Positions 7,918 through 16,379 of a DNA stretch of 64,000 nt are shown piece after piece (positions within the stretch are counted from its first letter, which is position 1; each line of letters opens with the position of its first letter). The stretch is from RBG-16-66-20 sp052386675 (GTDB taxonomy: Bacteria; Pseudomonadota; Gammaproteobacteria; Burkholderiales; SG8-39). The notes under the pieces are model-generated. The model saw only the letters and a list, made by a program, of their open reading frames with translations, did no database searches and was not told the DNA's origin. The translations under genes were made by a program, and so were the position numbers. The stretch is taken from positions 1-64,000 of the forward strand of contig JBQTJX010000009.1 of NCBI GenBank assembly GCA_052386675.1, written 5' to 3'.

Positions 7918-9036
7918 ATGAGCATCGATCTGCGCCGCCGTAACGTCGTCCTGGGTTCAGCCACCGCGGCAGCGCTAGCGCAGCTCGGCCTGGCCCGAAG
8001 CGCATTTGCGCAGTCGGAAAAGCTCACGAGCGTGCCCACCGTCGACAGCTTGACCGTCCGCGTGATCACCGACTCCAGCTACGACACGCCGCGGGTGGGC
8101 AGCTCAAAGTGGGTGAAGACCCGCCGAGCGGGCCTGGTCTCGCCGAAGGACGTGAGGAAGACGCTTCACAGCGAATGGGGCCTCGCGCTGGCGCTCGAAT
8201 CGCGCATTGGCAACGACACGCGCCAGATCCTGCTCGACTTCGGCTACACCCCCAACGCCTACCTGAACAACATGGAAATCATGGGCGTGGATGCTGCGAA
8301 GACCCATGCCATGATCGCCAGCCACGGCCACTACGACCATTTTGGCGGCATGATCGGCTTCCTGGAGCGGTACCGCGACCAGCTGCCCGGCGACCTGCCG
8401 CTCTACATCGGCGGCGAGGACCTGTTCTGCGTGCGCAAGAACGCGAGTGGCGCGCCGGGCCACTTCGCCGACTGGGGCGTGCTCGACCGGCGCGACCTGC
8501 AGAAGCACCGCATCCGCGTGGTGAACTGCGAGAAGCCCACGGTGGTCATGGGCCACGCCTTCACCACCGGCACGATCCAGCGCTCCAGCTTCGAGCGCGT
8601 GCTGCCGAACACGATGGTGGAGTACGCGCGCCGCGCCGACGGCATCGGCTGCGACATTCCCTCGGAGAACGCCAGGGCCGGGGGCAAGCCGGTGCAGGAC
8701 CAGCACGTGCACGAGCACGGCACCTGTTTCAACGTCAAGGACCGCGGCCTGGTGGTGATGTCCTCCTGCGGCCACGCCGGCATCATCAACACTGCGCGCC
8801 AGGCGATGGCGGTCTCCGGGGTGAAGAAGCTGCACGCGGCGCTGGGCGGCTTCCACCTGTTCCCGGCGGACGAGGGCTACGTACGCAGGACGATCGCGGA
8901 ATTCAAGGCACTGGACCCCGAGGTGATCATCCCGATGCACTGCTCGGGGCCGACCATTGTCGCGCTGCTGCGCTCCGAGCTTGCCGACCGCCTCATCACC
9001 TCCGCGACCGGCACCGAGTACGTCTTCGGAGCCTAG
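7918..9036 (+). CDS. exported metallo-beta-lactamase-fold hydrolase
   Basis: The 372-residue protein begins with a Tat-like leader (LRRRNVVLGSATAAALAQLG, cleavage after SAFA). It carries the metal-binding motif HGHYDHFGG (H136, H138, D140, H141), with later metal-site candidates in SSCGHAGI and IPMHCSG. This arrangement resembles the MBL-fold group annotated as 7,8-dihydropterin-6-methyl-4-(beta-D-ribofuranosyl)aminobenzene 5'-phosphate synthase-like proteins, although an exported bacterial member probably has another substrate. The ATG at 7918 has a good ribosome site (AAGGGGAGGG). The next gene, an SCO1-type lipoprotein, starts two bases after its stop, so they are co-transcribed. The substrate is unknown. 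Confidence 0.82.
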   Translation: MSIDLRRRNVVLGSATAAALAQLGLARSAFAQSEKLTSVPTVDSLTVRVITDSSYDTPRVGSSKWVKTRRAGLVSPKDVRKTLHSEWGLALALESRIGNDTRQILLDFGYTPNAYLNNMEIMGVDAAKTHAMIASHGHYDHFGGMIGFLERYRDQLPGDLPLYIGGEDLFCVRKNASGAPGHFADWGVLDRRDLQKHRIRVVNCEKPTVVMGHAFTTGTIQRSSFERVLPNTMVEYARRADGIGCDIPSENARAGGKPVQDQHVHEHGTCFNVKDRGLVVMSSCGHAGIINTARQAMAVSGVKKLHAALGGFHLFPADEGYVRRTIAEFKALDPEVIIPMHCSGPTIVALLRSELADRLITSATGTEYVFGA

Positions 9037-9037
9037 C

Positions 9038-9667
9038 TTGAAGCGCCTGGCCGCGGCGCTCGCCGCGGCGGCGGCGATCCTGCTGGACGGCTGCGGCCCC
9101 GAGCCGCCCGAGCGGCGCGCCGACGCCGCCCGGCTCATGGGCGAACTGATGTCAGGCAAGCACCCGGTGGGCGGGCCGTTCATGCTGGCGGACCCCGTGG
9201 GGCGGCGGGTGGCGTTGGCGGACTTTCGCGGCAAGCTGGTGCTGCTCTACTTCGGCTATGCCACCTGCCCGGACGTCTGCCCGACCGACCTCGCGGCAAT
9301 CGCGCAGGCGCTGCGCGAGCTCGGCGAATCGGCGGCTGATGTGCAGCCCGTCTTCATCACCCTGGACCCGCTGCGCGACACAGCGGCCGTGCTGCGCGAG
9401 TACGCGAGCGCGTTCCACCCACGCATGGTTTCGCTGACCGGCACGGAAACTGACATCCGGCGTATTGCGACCGACTACAAGGTGTTCTTTGAGAAGGTGG
9501 CGCTGCCGGGCGGCGGGTACGTCATCGACCACACGCCATACACGTTCCTGCTTGACCGGGAAGGACGGTTCTCGATCCTGTTTCCCCCTGGCACGCCGGC
9601 CGGGCGCATGGTGGCCATGCTGCGCGAGCAACTGGCTGCGGCTGGTACAATCCGCCCCCGCTCCTAG
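9038..9667 (+). CDS. SCO1/SenC/PrrC-family copper lipoprotein
   Basis: The 209-residue protein has a lipoprotein signal (AAAILLDGCGP) and a thioredoxin fold. The SCO copper site is the CPDVC pair (C77, C81) plus a distant His (H165, in VIDHTPYTFLLD). SCO proteins bind copper and help assemble the CuA site of cytochrome oxidase or act as thiol reductases in the periplasm. The start is TTG at 9038, two bases past the stop of the MBL-fold gene. This start is needed because the signal peptide begins there; no closer ATG exists. No cytochrome oxidase genes lie nearby. The region near its end (TACAAT at 9646) may hold the promoter of the next gene. Confidence 0.88.
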   Translation: MKRLAAALAAAAAILLDGCGPEPPERRADAARLMGELMSGKHPVGGPFMLADPVGRRVALADFRGKLVLLYFGYATCPDVCPTDLAAIAQALRELGESAADVQPVFITLDPLRDTAAVLREYASAFHPRMVSLTGTETDIRRIATDYKVFFEKVALPGGGYVIDHTPYTFLLDREGRFSILFPPGTPAGRMVAMLREQLAAAGTIRPRS

Positions 9668-9717
9668 GCCCGACCCCGGGCTGGCTCACGCCGGCTGACT
9701 CGTTTCCGGAATCCCCA

Positions 9718-11382
9718 GTGATCATCGCCTCCAGCATCGCCATGCAGTACGGCGCCAAGCCGCTGTTTTCCGACGTCTCCGTGAAGTTCGGCGGCGGCAA
9801 CCGCTATGGCCTGATCGGCGCCAACGGCTGCGGCAAGTCCACCTTCATGAAAATCCTGGGCGGCGAGCTCGAGCCCAGCGCGGGCTCGATCGCCATCGAC
9901 GCGCATGAGCGCGTGGGCCGCCTGCGCCAGGACCAGTTCGCCTTCGAGAACGACCGGGTCCTCGACGTGGTGCTGATGGGCCACGCCGAGATGTGGAACG
10001 CGGCGAAGGAGCGGGACGCGATCTACGCCAAGCCCGAGGCCACCGAAGAGGAATACCTCAAGGCGGCTGACCTGGAGGCGAAGTACGCGGAGTACGGCGG
10101 CTACACCGCGGAGGCGAGGGCGGGCGAGCTGCTGCTGGGCCTGGGCGTGCCCACCGAGCAGCACCAGGGCCCGATGAGCGCGGTGGCGCCGGGTTGGAAG
10201 TTGCGTGTCCTGCTCGCCCAGGCCCTCTTCGGCGACCCGGACATCCTGCTGCTGGACGAGCCCACCAACAACCTGGACATCAACAGCATCCGCTGGCTGG
10301 AGGACGTGCTGGACCGCCGCCAGAGCACGATGGTGATCATTTCCCACGACCGCCACTTCCTCTCCAGCGTGTGCACCCACATGGCCGACGTGGACTACGG
10401 CGGCATCAAGGTCTACGCCGGCAACTACGACGACTACATGGAAGCGGCCACGCTTGCCAAGCAACAGCAGCAGAAGGACAACGCCAAGGCCAAGGACCGG
10501 ATCTCGGACCTGGAGGAGTTCGTGCGCCGCTTCCGCGCCCACAAGGCGAAGGCGCGCCAGGCCACCTCGCGCATGAAGATGATCGAGAAACTGAAGCCCG
10601 AGGAGGTGAAGCCCTCGAGCCGGCAGTACCCGTTCATTCGCCTCACGGTGGACCCGAAGGAGAAGCTGCACCGCCTCGCCATCGAGGCGAAGGGCCTCGG
10701 CAAGGGATTTGGCAAGGAAAACGCGAAAGGAACGCGACTTTTCGACAAGCTGGACCTCGCCATCGAAGCGGGCGAGAAGGTCGCCATCATCGGCCCCAAC
10801 GGCATCGGCAAGACCACACTGCTGCGCTGCCTCGCCTCCGGCGCGGTGGAGGGCGGGCTGCAGCCGGATGCCGGCAGCGTGAAGTGGGCCGAGAAGGCTC
10901 GCGCCGGCTACTGGCCGCAGGACCCGGCCGACGAGCTGAAGACCGAGGAGACCCTGGCTGACTGGCTGGGCCGCTGGCGCCGCAAGGACCGCCCGGAGCA
11001 GGACGACCAGATCGTGCGCGCCACGCTGGGCCAGCTCCTCTTCTCGGGCGACGACCAGAAGAAAATGCTCAAGGTGATCTCCGGCGGCGAGGGCCAGAGG
11101 ATGATGATCGGCAAGCTCATCCTGCAGATGCCCAACGTGATGCTGCTGGACGAACCCACCAACCACCTGGACATGGAATCCATCGAGTCGCTGAACACCG
11201 CGCTGGACAAGTACACCGGCACGCTGGTGTTCGTGTCCCACGACCGCGAATTCGTGAGCTCGCTCGCCACGCGCATCATCGAGCTGAAGCCGGCGGGCCA
11301 AGGAAAACCCGCGCAGGTCGTCGACTTCCACGGCAGCTACGAGGACTACCTCGCCGGCGAAGGCGCCCGCGCCGCCGCATAA
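9718..11382 (+). CDS. ybiT: ABC-F family ATPase, YbiT type
   Basis: The 554-residue soluble protein has two ABC ATPase domains and no membrane part. The first has GANGCGKST and LLLDEPTNNLDI, the second GPNGIGKTT, SGGEGQRMMIGK and LLDEPTNHLDM. A charged linker rich in Lys and Gln joins them (about residues 245-305). The whole sequence follows E. coli YbiT closely, including the start IIASSIAMQYGAKPLFSDVSVKFGGGNRYGLIGANG and the first-domain signature VAPGWKLRVLLAQALF, which in this subfamily replaces LSGG. ABC-F proteins bind the ribosomal E site and modulate translation. The start is GTG at 9718. Note GEGQR where YbiT has GEKGR. Confidence 0.92.
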   Translation: MIIASSIAMQYGAKPLFSDVSVKFGGGNRYGLIGANGCGKSTFMKILGGELEPSAGSIAIDAHERVGRLRQDQFAFENDRVLDVVLMGHAEMWNAAKERDAIYAKPEATEEEYLKAADLEAKYAEYGGYTAEARAGELLLGLGVPTEQHQGPMSAVAPGWKLRVLLAQALFGDPDILLLDEPTNNLDINSIRWLEDVLDRRQSTMVIISHDRHFLSSVCTHMADVDYGGIKVYAGNYDDYMEAATLAKQQQQKDNAKAKDRISDLEEFVRRFRAHKAKARQATSRMKMIEKLKPEEVKPSSRQYPFIRLTVDPKEKLHRLAIEAKGLGKGFGKENAKGTRLFDKLDLAIEAGEKVAIIGPNGIGKTTLLRCLASGAVEGGLQPDAGSVKWAEKARAGYWPQDPADELKTEETLADWLGRWRRKDRPEQDDQIVRATLGQLLFSGDDQKKMLKVISGGEGQRMMIGKLILQMPNVMLLDEPTNHLDMESIESLNTALDKYTGTLVFVSHDREFVSSLATRIIELKPAGQGKPAQVVDFHGSYEDYLAGEGARAAA

Positions 11383-11389
11383 AACAGCG

Positions 11390-11413
11390 AAATCAGGGAC
11401 AGTCCCCATTTTT
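11390..11413. repeat. half of the GGGAC...GTCCC hairpin repeat
   Basis: AAATCAGGGACAGTCCCC followed by ATTTTT matches the left arm of the hairpin at 45718-45777. Only one arm is present here. It sits just after the ybiT stop and 32 bases before a class A palindrome, the same pairing of elements seen at 45694-45777. Confidence 0.6.
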
Positions 11414-11444
11414 CCCGCTTCGACGGCGCCCCGGGCGGCCAAAA

Positions 11445-11464
11445 ATGTAACCGATCGGTAACAT
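11445..11464. repeat. 20-bp palindrome, class A (one mismatch)
   Basis: ATGTAACCGATCGGTAACAT differs by one base from the perfect palindrome at 4685-4704. It ends six bases before the start codon of the MFS gene, so if it is bound by a regulator it could control that gene; its other copies argue for a dispersed repeat. Confidence 0.7.
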
Positions 11465-11469
11465 TGGCC

Positions 11470-12714
11470 ATGCTCCCCCTGCGCGTCCTCTTCCTCCGCA
11501 TCACCCTCCCGCTCTCCGCCTTCAACCTGGTGAACCAGGGCTCGCGCGCGGTGATGGCCGTGGTCGGCCCGGTGCTGGCGGTCGAGTTCGGCCTCACGGC
11601 GAGCGAGCTCGGGTTCCTCGCCGCCTGCATGTTCGTCTCCTACGCCATCGTGCAGTTGCCGGTGGGCATCGCCCTGGACATGGTGGGTCCGAGGAAGGTT
11701 CAGAGCGGTCTAGCCTTGCTCGCGGCCGCGGGCTTCGCGGTGTTCGCGCTCGCCGAGGGCTTCGTCGGCATGGCGGTGGCGCGCGTGATGCTGGGCGTGG
11801 GCGTGTCCGCCGGACTGATGGCGCTCATCAAGGCGAATGCGCAGTGGTTCCCGACCACGCGCGTGGCGGCGATGACCGGCTGGGGCCTCGCCATCGGCAC
11901 CCTGGGCGCGGTGCTCGCCACCGCGCCCGCCGAGGCGGCGCTGCCGTACATCGGCTGGCGCGGCATTTTCTGGCTCATGGGCGGGTTCTCCGTGGCGGCG
12001 GCGCTGTGGATGTTCTTCGCCATGCCGGAGAAGGCGGCGGCGCCGGCGGCGCAGGGCAAGGGCAAGCTCGCCGACGAGACCCGGGTGATGGGCACCATCC
12101 TCGCTTCGCCCGTGTTCTGGCGCTTCGGCCCGGCGATGGCGATGCTGTCGGTGCTCAACTTCACCTACCTCGGCCTGTGGGTGGGGCCGTGGTTGCGTGA
12201 CGTCGCCGGATATGACGGCCCGGCGCGCGCGGCGACGCTGTTCCTGTACACGCTCACCATGATGGGTGGCGGGCTCACCATGGGTTTGCTCTCCAGCCGC
12301 GCGCAGGAGCGCGGTTTCTCGGGGACGCTGGTCCCGCTCGCATGCCTGGGCGGGCTGATCCTCGTGCAACTCGCACTCGCGTTGCAGCCCTCGGGCGCGC
12401 TCGCGGTGAACGGGTTGTGGATCCTGTTCGCCTTCTTCGGCTCCGCCGGCGCGCTGGGCTACGTCGCCGTCGGGCAGATGTTCCCGGCCGAGCAGATGGG
12501 GCGCGTCGCCACCGCGGCGAACATGCTCACCCTGATCGGGGCGTTCGTCCTGCAGGCGGTGATCGGCTGGATCCTCGACCTGTGGCCGCGCACCGCCGCG
12601 GGCGGCTGGGACCCGGACGGCTATTCGGCGGCGATGCTGCTCTCGGCGGTGATCCAGGTCGCGGTGGGGTTGCGGATGGCGGTGGCGGCGAAGCCGTGGC
12701 GGAGGCGGGCCTAG
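11470..12714 (+). CDS. MFS transporter
   Basis: The 414-residue protein has twelve predicted membrane helices and the MFS loop 2-3 motif in the form DMVGPRKVQSG. It opens with LRITLPLSAFNLVNQGSRAVMAVVGPVLAVEFGLTASELG, the usual start of organic-anion or nitrate/nitrite-like MFS permeases. The substrate is not evident. I prefer the ATG at 11470 to the TTG at 11464 that overlaps the palindrome. There is no clear ribosome site at this start, which fits weak or repeat-disrupted initiation. The 3' end overlaps the convergent DUF4864 gene by four bases. Confidence 0.85.
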   Translation: MLPLRVLFLRITLPLSAFNLVNQGSRAVMAVVGPVLAVEFGLTASELGFLAACMFVSYAIVQLPVGIALDMVGPRKVQSGLALLAAAGFAVFALAEGFVGMAVARVMLGVGVSAGLMALIKANAQWFPTTRVAAMTGWGLAIGTLGAVLATAPAEAALPYIGWRGIFWLMGGFSVAAALWMFFAMPEKAAAPAAQGKGKLADETRVMGTILASPVFWRFGPAMAMLSVLNFTYLGLWVGPWLRDVAGYDGPARAATLFLYTLTMMGGGLTMGLLSSRAQERGFSGTLVPLACLGGLILVQLALALQPSGALAVNGLWILFAFFGSAGALGYVAVGQMFPAEQMGRVATAANMLTLIGAFVLQAVIGWILDLWPRTAAGGWDPDGYSAAMLLSAVIQVAVGLRMAVAAKPWRRRA

Positions 12715-13133
12715 GTCGCCGCGCCCGCCAGCCTTCCCAGCTGGCAGCCGTTCGTCTTCCAGCTCCCATCGGCCTGCTTCTGCATCGGATAGAGCGCGAT
12801 CCACGCCCGTCCGTCCGCGTCCGTCATGCGCACCGGCTGCACCACTTCGCCGTCCACCAGCACCGGCGCCTCGAACTGCACGCTGCGCGGCCGGTAGACC
12901 ACGGCGTAGGACGTGCGCACCATGTCCATGAAGTTCGCCGCGGTGCCGAAGCTGGCGCGGATGCCGGGCGTGGCAAGGGCGAATGCGCCTTCGGCGTCAT
13001 CCTTGCGGAAGGCATCAAGTTGCTGTTCGATTACTTCGCGCACTGCGCGCGCGTCAGAAGGCGAGACCGTTGCCTGCGGCTGGGCGGGAAACGGCGCCAG
13101 GACAAGCAGCAGGGCGCACAGGAGGCGGGTCAT
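12711..13133 (-). CDS. DUF4864 secreted protein
   Basis: The 140-residue protein has a signal peptide (LLCALLLVLAPFPAQPQA) and a mature domain that fits DUF4864: AVREVIEQQLDAFRKDDAEGAFALATPGIRASFG, a YAVVYRPRSVQF strand and a WIALYPMQKQADGSWKTNGC end. The fold is NTF2-like, from the pattern of an N-terminal helix pair then curved strands; the function is unknown. It is divergent from the AsmA-like gene with only 35 bases between the starts. A -10-like TATCAT lies seven bases before its ATG, so the transcript may be leaderless. Confidence 0.82.
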   Translation of the reverse strand: MTRLLCALLLVLAPFPAQPQATVSPSDARAVREVIEQQLDAFRKDDAEGAFALATPGIRASFGTAANFMDMVRTSYAVVYRPRSVQFEAPVLVDGEVVQPVRMTDADGRAWIALYPMQKQADGSWKTNGCQLGRLAGAAT

Positions 13134-13168
13134 TCCGGCGATGATAGTAGCCCGGCTATCATCCCCGC
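13134..13168. promoter_or_regulatory. overlapping divergent promoters, possibly leaderless
   Basis: Only 35 bases separate two divergent start codons. An inverted repeat GATGATAG (13140-13147) / CTATCATC (13156-13163) supplies a TATCAT hexamer on each strand, seven bases before the minus-strand ATG and six before the plus-strand ATG. No clear -35 is visible for either, and no ribosome site fits in the space. Confidence 0.5.
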
Positions 13169-13846
13169 ATGAAAACCCGCCATAAAGTCCTCTCGGCCTT
13201 CCTCGTCATCGCCCTTCTCGCCATTGGCGGCACGTGGTGGCTGCTGTTTTCCCTGGACGGCCTGGTGAAGCAGGCGATCGAGCGCTGGGGCCCGGAGATC
13301 ACCGGCGTCAGCGTGAAGGTGCAGAGCGTGCGCATCGAAGTCGCCGAAGGCCGTGGTGCGATCCGTGGCCTGGTGCTGGGCAACCCAAAGGGCTTCCAGT
13401 CGCCGCAGGCGCTGAAGCTGGCCGAGATGCGCCTCACGCTCGACCCGGCCTCGATCGCGCAGCATGTCGTCGTCATCAAGGAACTGCTCATCGTCGCCCC
13501 GGAGGTGACCTACGAGCGCGGCCAGGGCAGCGACAACATGACGGTGATCCAGAGGAACGTGGATGCCTGGGTGGCGGCGAATGCCGGCAAGGCGAAAAGC
13601 GACGGCCCGGGACGGAAATTCGTGATCGAGAACCTGCGCGTGCAGAGCGGCAAGGCGCATCTGGGCACCACGCTGTCGCTGCCCATGCCCGACCTGCACC
13701 TGCGCGACGTCGGCAAGAAGACCAATGGCGCCAGCGCGGGCGAGGTGGTGAAACAGGTGTGGGGCTCGATGCTGCGCGGCGTGACCGGGCTCGCCTCGAA
13801 GGCCGGCACGGCAATCAAGGACGGCTGGAACAGGCTCTTCAAGTAG
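13169..13846 (+). CDS. AsmA-like membrane-anchored protein
   Basis: The 225-residue protein has one N-terminal membrane anchor (VLSAFLVIALLAIGGTWWLLF) and then a periplasmic domain. That domain resembles the start of AsmA/YhdP-type proteins: LDGLVKQAIERWGPEITGVSVKVQSVRIEVAEGRGAIRGLVLGNPKGF, TLDPASIAQHVVVIKELLIVAPEVTYE. Such proteins form beta-grooves that bridge the envelope and move phospholipid, but this one is far shorter than AsmA and ends in an amphipathic helix (SMLRGVTGLASKAGTAIKDGWNRLFK). The precise role is unknown. Its stop overlaps the convergent LysR gene by eight bases. Confidence 0.75.
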   Translation: MKTRHKVLSAFLVIALLAIGGTWWLLFSLDGLVKQAIERWGPEITGVSVKVQSVRIEVAEGRGAIRGLVLGNPKGFQSPQALKLAEMRLTLDPASIAQHVVVIKELLIVAPEVTYERGQGSDNMTVIQRNVDAWVAANAGKAKSDGPGRKFVIENLRVQSGKAHLGTTLSLPMPDLHLRDVGKKTNGASAGEVVKQVWGSMLRGVTGLASKAGTAIKDGWNRLFK

Positions 13847-14753
13847 CCGCGGCCTGCGCGTGCCGGCATTCGGCGCGGACCGCTTCGCCGATCATTTCCG
13901 CCAGCTTCCTCACCCCCGGCCCCGCCGCTTCGCGATCAGCGTAGACCAGGTAAAGCGTCGCGAAGCGCTCCCGCCCCTCGCGCAGCGGCAGCGGTTTCAG
14001 GCGCCCGGCATCCAGTTCCTCGCGGATCATTTCCTCCGCATACCAGGCGAAGCCCAGCCCCATGACCGCGGCGCGGATCGAGGTCGCCTTGTAGGAAACG
14101 GTCCAGCGGGTCTCGTTCAACCAGCCGCCGCTGCGCGCGCGCTGGAGGCCGGAGTCGCGGATGACGAGGTGGCGGTGGCGACGCAGGTCCTCCAGCGTCA
14201 ATTCGCGCCCCAACTGGTGCAGCGGGTGGGAGGGCGCGGCGGCGCAGACGAAGCGCACCGGCATGAGCGCGTCGCCGACGAATCCGGCGGGAACGATGCC
14301 GCCGATGGCGAGGTCCACCGAGCGCTGCGCGAGCGCGTCTTCGTGGCCGCCAAGCACTGTTTCGTAAAGTTCGATGCGCGTCTCCGGGCGCTCCGTGCCG
14401 AAGCGCTCCAGGCACTTGAGCAGCAGCCAGGTGGGGAACACCGCGTCCACCGCGAGCCGGATCTCCGGCTCCCAGCCGCGCGCGAGGTCGCCGGCGGATT
14501 GCTCCAGACGCGCGGCCTCCTCGACCAGGGTCTTGCCGCGACGGTAGAGCAGCTCGCCTGCGGGGGTCAGGACCGAGCGCCGGCCCTCGCGCCGGAACAC
14601 CTTGATGTCCAGCAGGCGCTCCAGTTGCTGGATGGCGTAGGTGAGCGTGGACTGACTTTTGTGGATCTTCCCCGCGGCCTTCGCATAACTACCTGATTCA
14701 ACGACTGAAACAAGGGAAGTCCATTGGTCGAGGGAGATCTTCGGCTTCGCCAT
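13839..14753 (-). CDS. LysR-family transcriptional regulator
   Basis: The 304-residue protein has a LysR winged helix (residues 7-66, SYAKAAGKIHKSQSTLTYAIQQLERLLDIKVFRREGRRSVLTPAG) and a two-lobed effector domain (about 92-295). It is divergent from the azoreductase-pirin pair, the usual arrangement for a LysR regulator of its neighbours. Similar regulators control azoreductase or quinone-stress genes in other proteobacteria, so a quinone- or electrophile-responsive activator is likely but inferred. Its start lies 97 bases from azoR in an AT-rich spacer with an inverted repeat. Confidence 0.9.
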   Translation of the reverse strand: MAKPKISLDQWTSLVSVVESGSYAKAAGKIHKSQSTLTYAIQQLERLLDIKVFRREGRRSVLTPAGELLYRRGKTLVEEAARLEQSAGDLARGWEPEIRLAVDAVFPTWLLLKCLERFGTERPETRIELYETVLGGHEDALAQRSVDLAIGGIVPAGFVGDALMPVRFVCAAAPSHPLHQLGRELTLEDLRRHRHLVIRDSGLQRARSGGWLNETRWTVSYKATSIRAAVMGLGFAWYAEEMIREELDAGRLKPLPLREGRERFATLYLVYADREAAGPGVRKLAEMIGEAVRAECRHAQAAAT

Positions 14754-14790
14754 TTACATCTAATAAATAGATTTGTATTCGCTAATTTAT

Positions 14791-14805
14791 CCGATATTCA
14801 ATCGG
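14791..14805. promoter_or_regulatory. candidate LysR binding site and azoR promoter
   Basis: An inverted repeat CCGAT-ATTCA-ATCGG sits in the AT-rich space between lysR and azoR. TATAGT (14806-14811), a good -10, follows at once, but no consensus -35 is found at the right distance. This suits an activator-dependent promoter for azoR. Confidence 0.5.
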
Positions 14806-14850
14806 TATAGTCAATAGTTTAATGGCTCCACACCAACCAAGGAGCCAGCC

Positions 14851-15453
14851 ATGAACAACATCCTCCAGATCAACAGCAGCATCTACAACGGCAAGGGTGA
14901 GTCCTCGAAACTCGCCACCGAGTTCGTCGCCCAGCTGCGCGTCGGCAAGCCCGAGGCGAAGGTGGTGGTGCGCGAGCTGGCGAAAGACCCGATCCCGCAC
15001 CTGGACGAGGCGCGCTTCGCCGCGTTCCTCGCCAAGCCCGGGGCGCGCACGCCGGAGCAGGCGCGCGTGGTGGGCGAGTCCGATGCGCTCATCGACGAGC
15101 TGAAGGCCGCCGACGCGATCGTGATCGCGCTGCCGATGTACAACTTCGGCGTCCCGTCCCAGTTCAAGGCCTGGGTGGACCATGTCGCCCGCGCCGGCGT
15201 GACCTTCAAGTACACCGACAAAGGCCCGGTCGGCCTGCTGACGGGGAAGAAAGCCTGGGTGTTCGCGACACGCGGTGGCCTGTACGCGGGTACGGCCGCA
15301 GACAGCCAGACGGCCTACGTCAGGCAGTTCCTCGCCTTCGTCGGCATCACTGAGGTCGAGTTCGTGTACGCCGAGGGCCTTGCGATGGGCGAGGCGCCGC
15401 GCAACCTGGGCATCGCCCGCGCGCGGCAGGACCTGCTGCGCCTCGCGGCCTAG
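14851..15453 (+). CDS. azoR: FMN-dependent NADH-azoreductase
   Basis: The 200-residue flavodoxin-fold protein shows the AzoR start NNILQINSSIYNGKGESSKLA, the flavin-binding PMYNFGVPSQFKAWVDHVARAGVTF segment and the ATRGGLY motif, all at the expected spacing for AzoR (about 200 residues). These homodimeric flavoenzymes reduce quinones and azo compounds with NAD(P)H in the cytosol. It begins a pair with pirin, 25 bases downstream, and is divergent from a LysR regulator; together they look like a quinone/electrophile response unit. A ribosome site (AAGGAG) precedes the ATG. Confidence 0.93.
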   Translation: MNNILQINSSIYNGKGESSKLATEFVAQLRVGKPEAKVVVRELAKDPIPHLDEARFAAFLAKPGARTPEQARVVGESDALIDELKAADAIVIALPMYNFGVPSQFKAWVDHVARAGVTFKYTDKGPVGLLTGKKAWVFATRGGLYAGTAADSQTAYVRQFLAFVGITEVEFVYAEGLAMGEAPRNLGIARARQDLLRLAA

Positions 15454-15478
15454 TTAAAATGCAGAAAGGAGAATCGTC

Positions 15479-16366
15479 ATGACCGTACGCACGCTCAAGA
15501 CCGTCATCAATTCGATCCCGACCTCGGACGGGGCCGGCGTGAAGCTGCGCCGCAGCCTGGGCGCGAGCCAGATTCAGCGCCACGACCCGTTCCTGATGCT
15601 GGACGAGTTCTACTCGGACAATCCGGACGATTACCTCGCCGGCTTTCCCTCGCACCCGCATCGCGGCTTCGAGACGGTCACCTACATGCTCGATGGCCGC
15701 ATGCAGCACAAGGACTCCGGGGGCAACACCGGCGACCTCGGGCCGGGCGACGTGCAATGGATGACCGCGGCGCGCGGCATCATCCATTCGGAGATGCCGC
15801 AGCAGGCGGAAGGCCGGATGCGCGGCTTCCAGTTGTGGCTCAACCTGCCGGCGAGGGAAAAGATGAAGCCGGCGGCGTATGCCGACATTCCGGCCGGGGA
15901 CATTCCTGTGGCGGCGTTGCCGGGTGGCGTGAAGGTCAAGGTCATCGCGGGCGAGGACTTCGGGATCAAGGGCCCGATCGGCGGCCTGTCCACGGAACCG
16001 CTGTTCTACGACTTCGACCTGCCGGCGGGGGCTTCAGCGGAGGTGAAGCTGCCGGCGGCGCACAACGCGTTCCTGTACGCGTATGACGGCGAGGCGACGG
16101 TGGGCGAGGACCGGAAGGCGTTGCCGCACCGTGCCGCGGGACTCCTGACGGCGGGCGACAGCGTGAAGCTGGAGGCGGGGACGAACGGGGCGCGCGTGCT
16201 GCTGCTCGCGGGCAAGCCCATCGGCGAGCCGGTGGTGCAGTACGGCCCGTTCGTGATGAACACGCGCCAGGAGATCGAGCAGGCAATCCACGACTACCAG
16301 TCGGGCGCGTTCGCGCGCGAGCCGGTGAAGCGGTTGAAGGAAACCCGGAGGGCCGGGGCCGCGTAG
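15479..16366 (+). CDS. pirin-family protein
   Basis: The 295-residue bicupin protein carries the pirin metal site HPHRGFETVTYML with the later HSEMPQ, plus the GDVQWMTAARGIIHSEMP and QLWLNLPAREKM blocks. The second cupin is degenerate, as in other pirins. Bacterial pirins such as YhaK/YhhW have quercetinase or quinone-sensing activity. It lies behind azoR and has its own good ribosome site (AAAGGAG). A TAAAAT hexamer at 15455 might give it a second promoter. The name pirin covers several functions, so the substrate is not assigned. Confidence 0.92.
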   Translation: MTVRTLKTVINSIPTSDGAGVKLRRSLGASQIQRHDPFLMLDEFYSDNPDDYLAGFPSHPHRGFETVTYMLDGRMQHKDSGGNTGDLGPGDVQWMTAARGIIHSEMPQQAEGRMRGFQLWLNLPAREKMKPAAYADIPAGDIPVAALPGGVKVKVIAGEDFGIKGPIGGLSTEPLFYDFDLPAGASAEVKLPAAHNAFLYAYDGEATVGEDRKALPHRAAGLLTAGDSVKLEAGTNGARVLLLAGKPIGEPVVQYGPFVMNTRQEIEQAIHDYQSGAFAREPVKRLKETRRAGAA

Positions 16367-16379
16367 GGCGGCGGCCCGG

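Noticed and set aside
5930..7921. 663-residue plus-strand frame over tctB-tctA
   Set aside because: Frame-shifted shadow of TctA, Arg/Gly/His-rich without membrane helices.
9664..11442. 592-residue antisense frame under the ABC-F gene
   Set aside because: Full overlap with a YbiT orthologue; Val/Leu/His/Gly-biased shadow.
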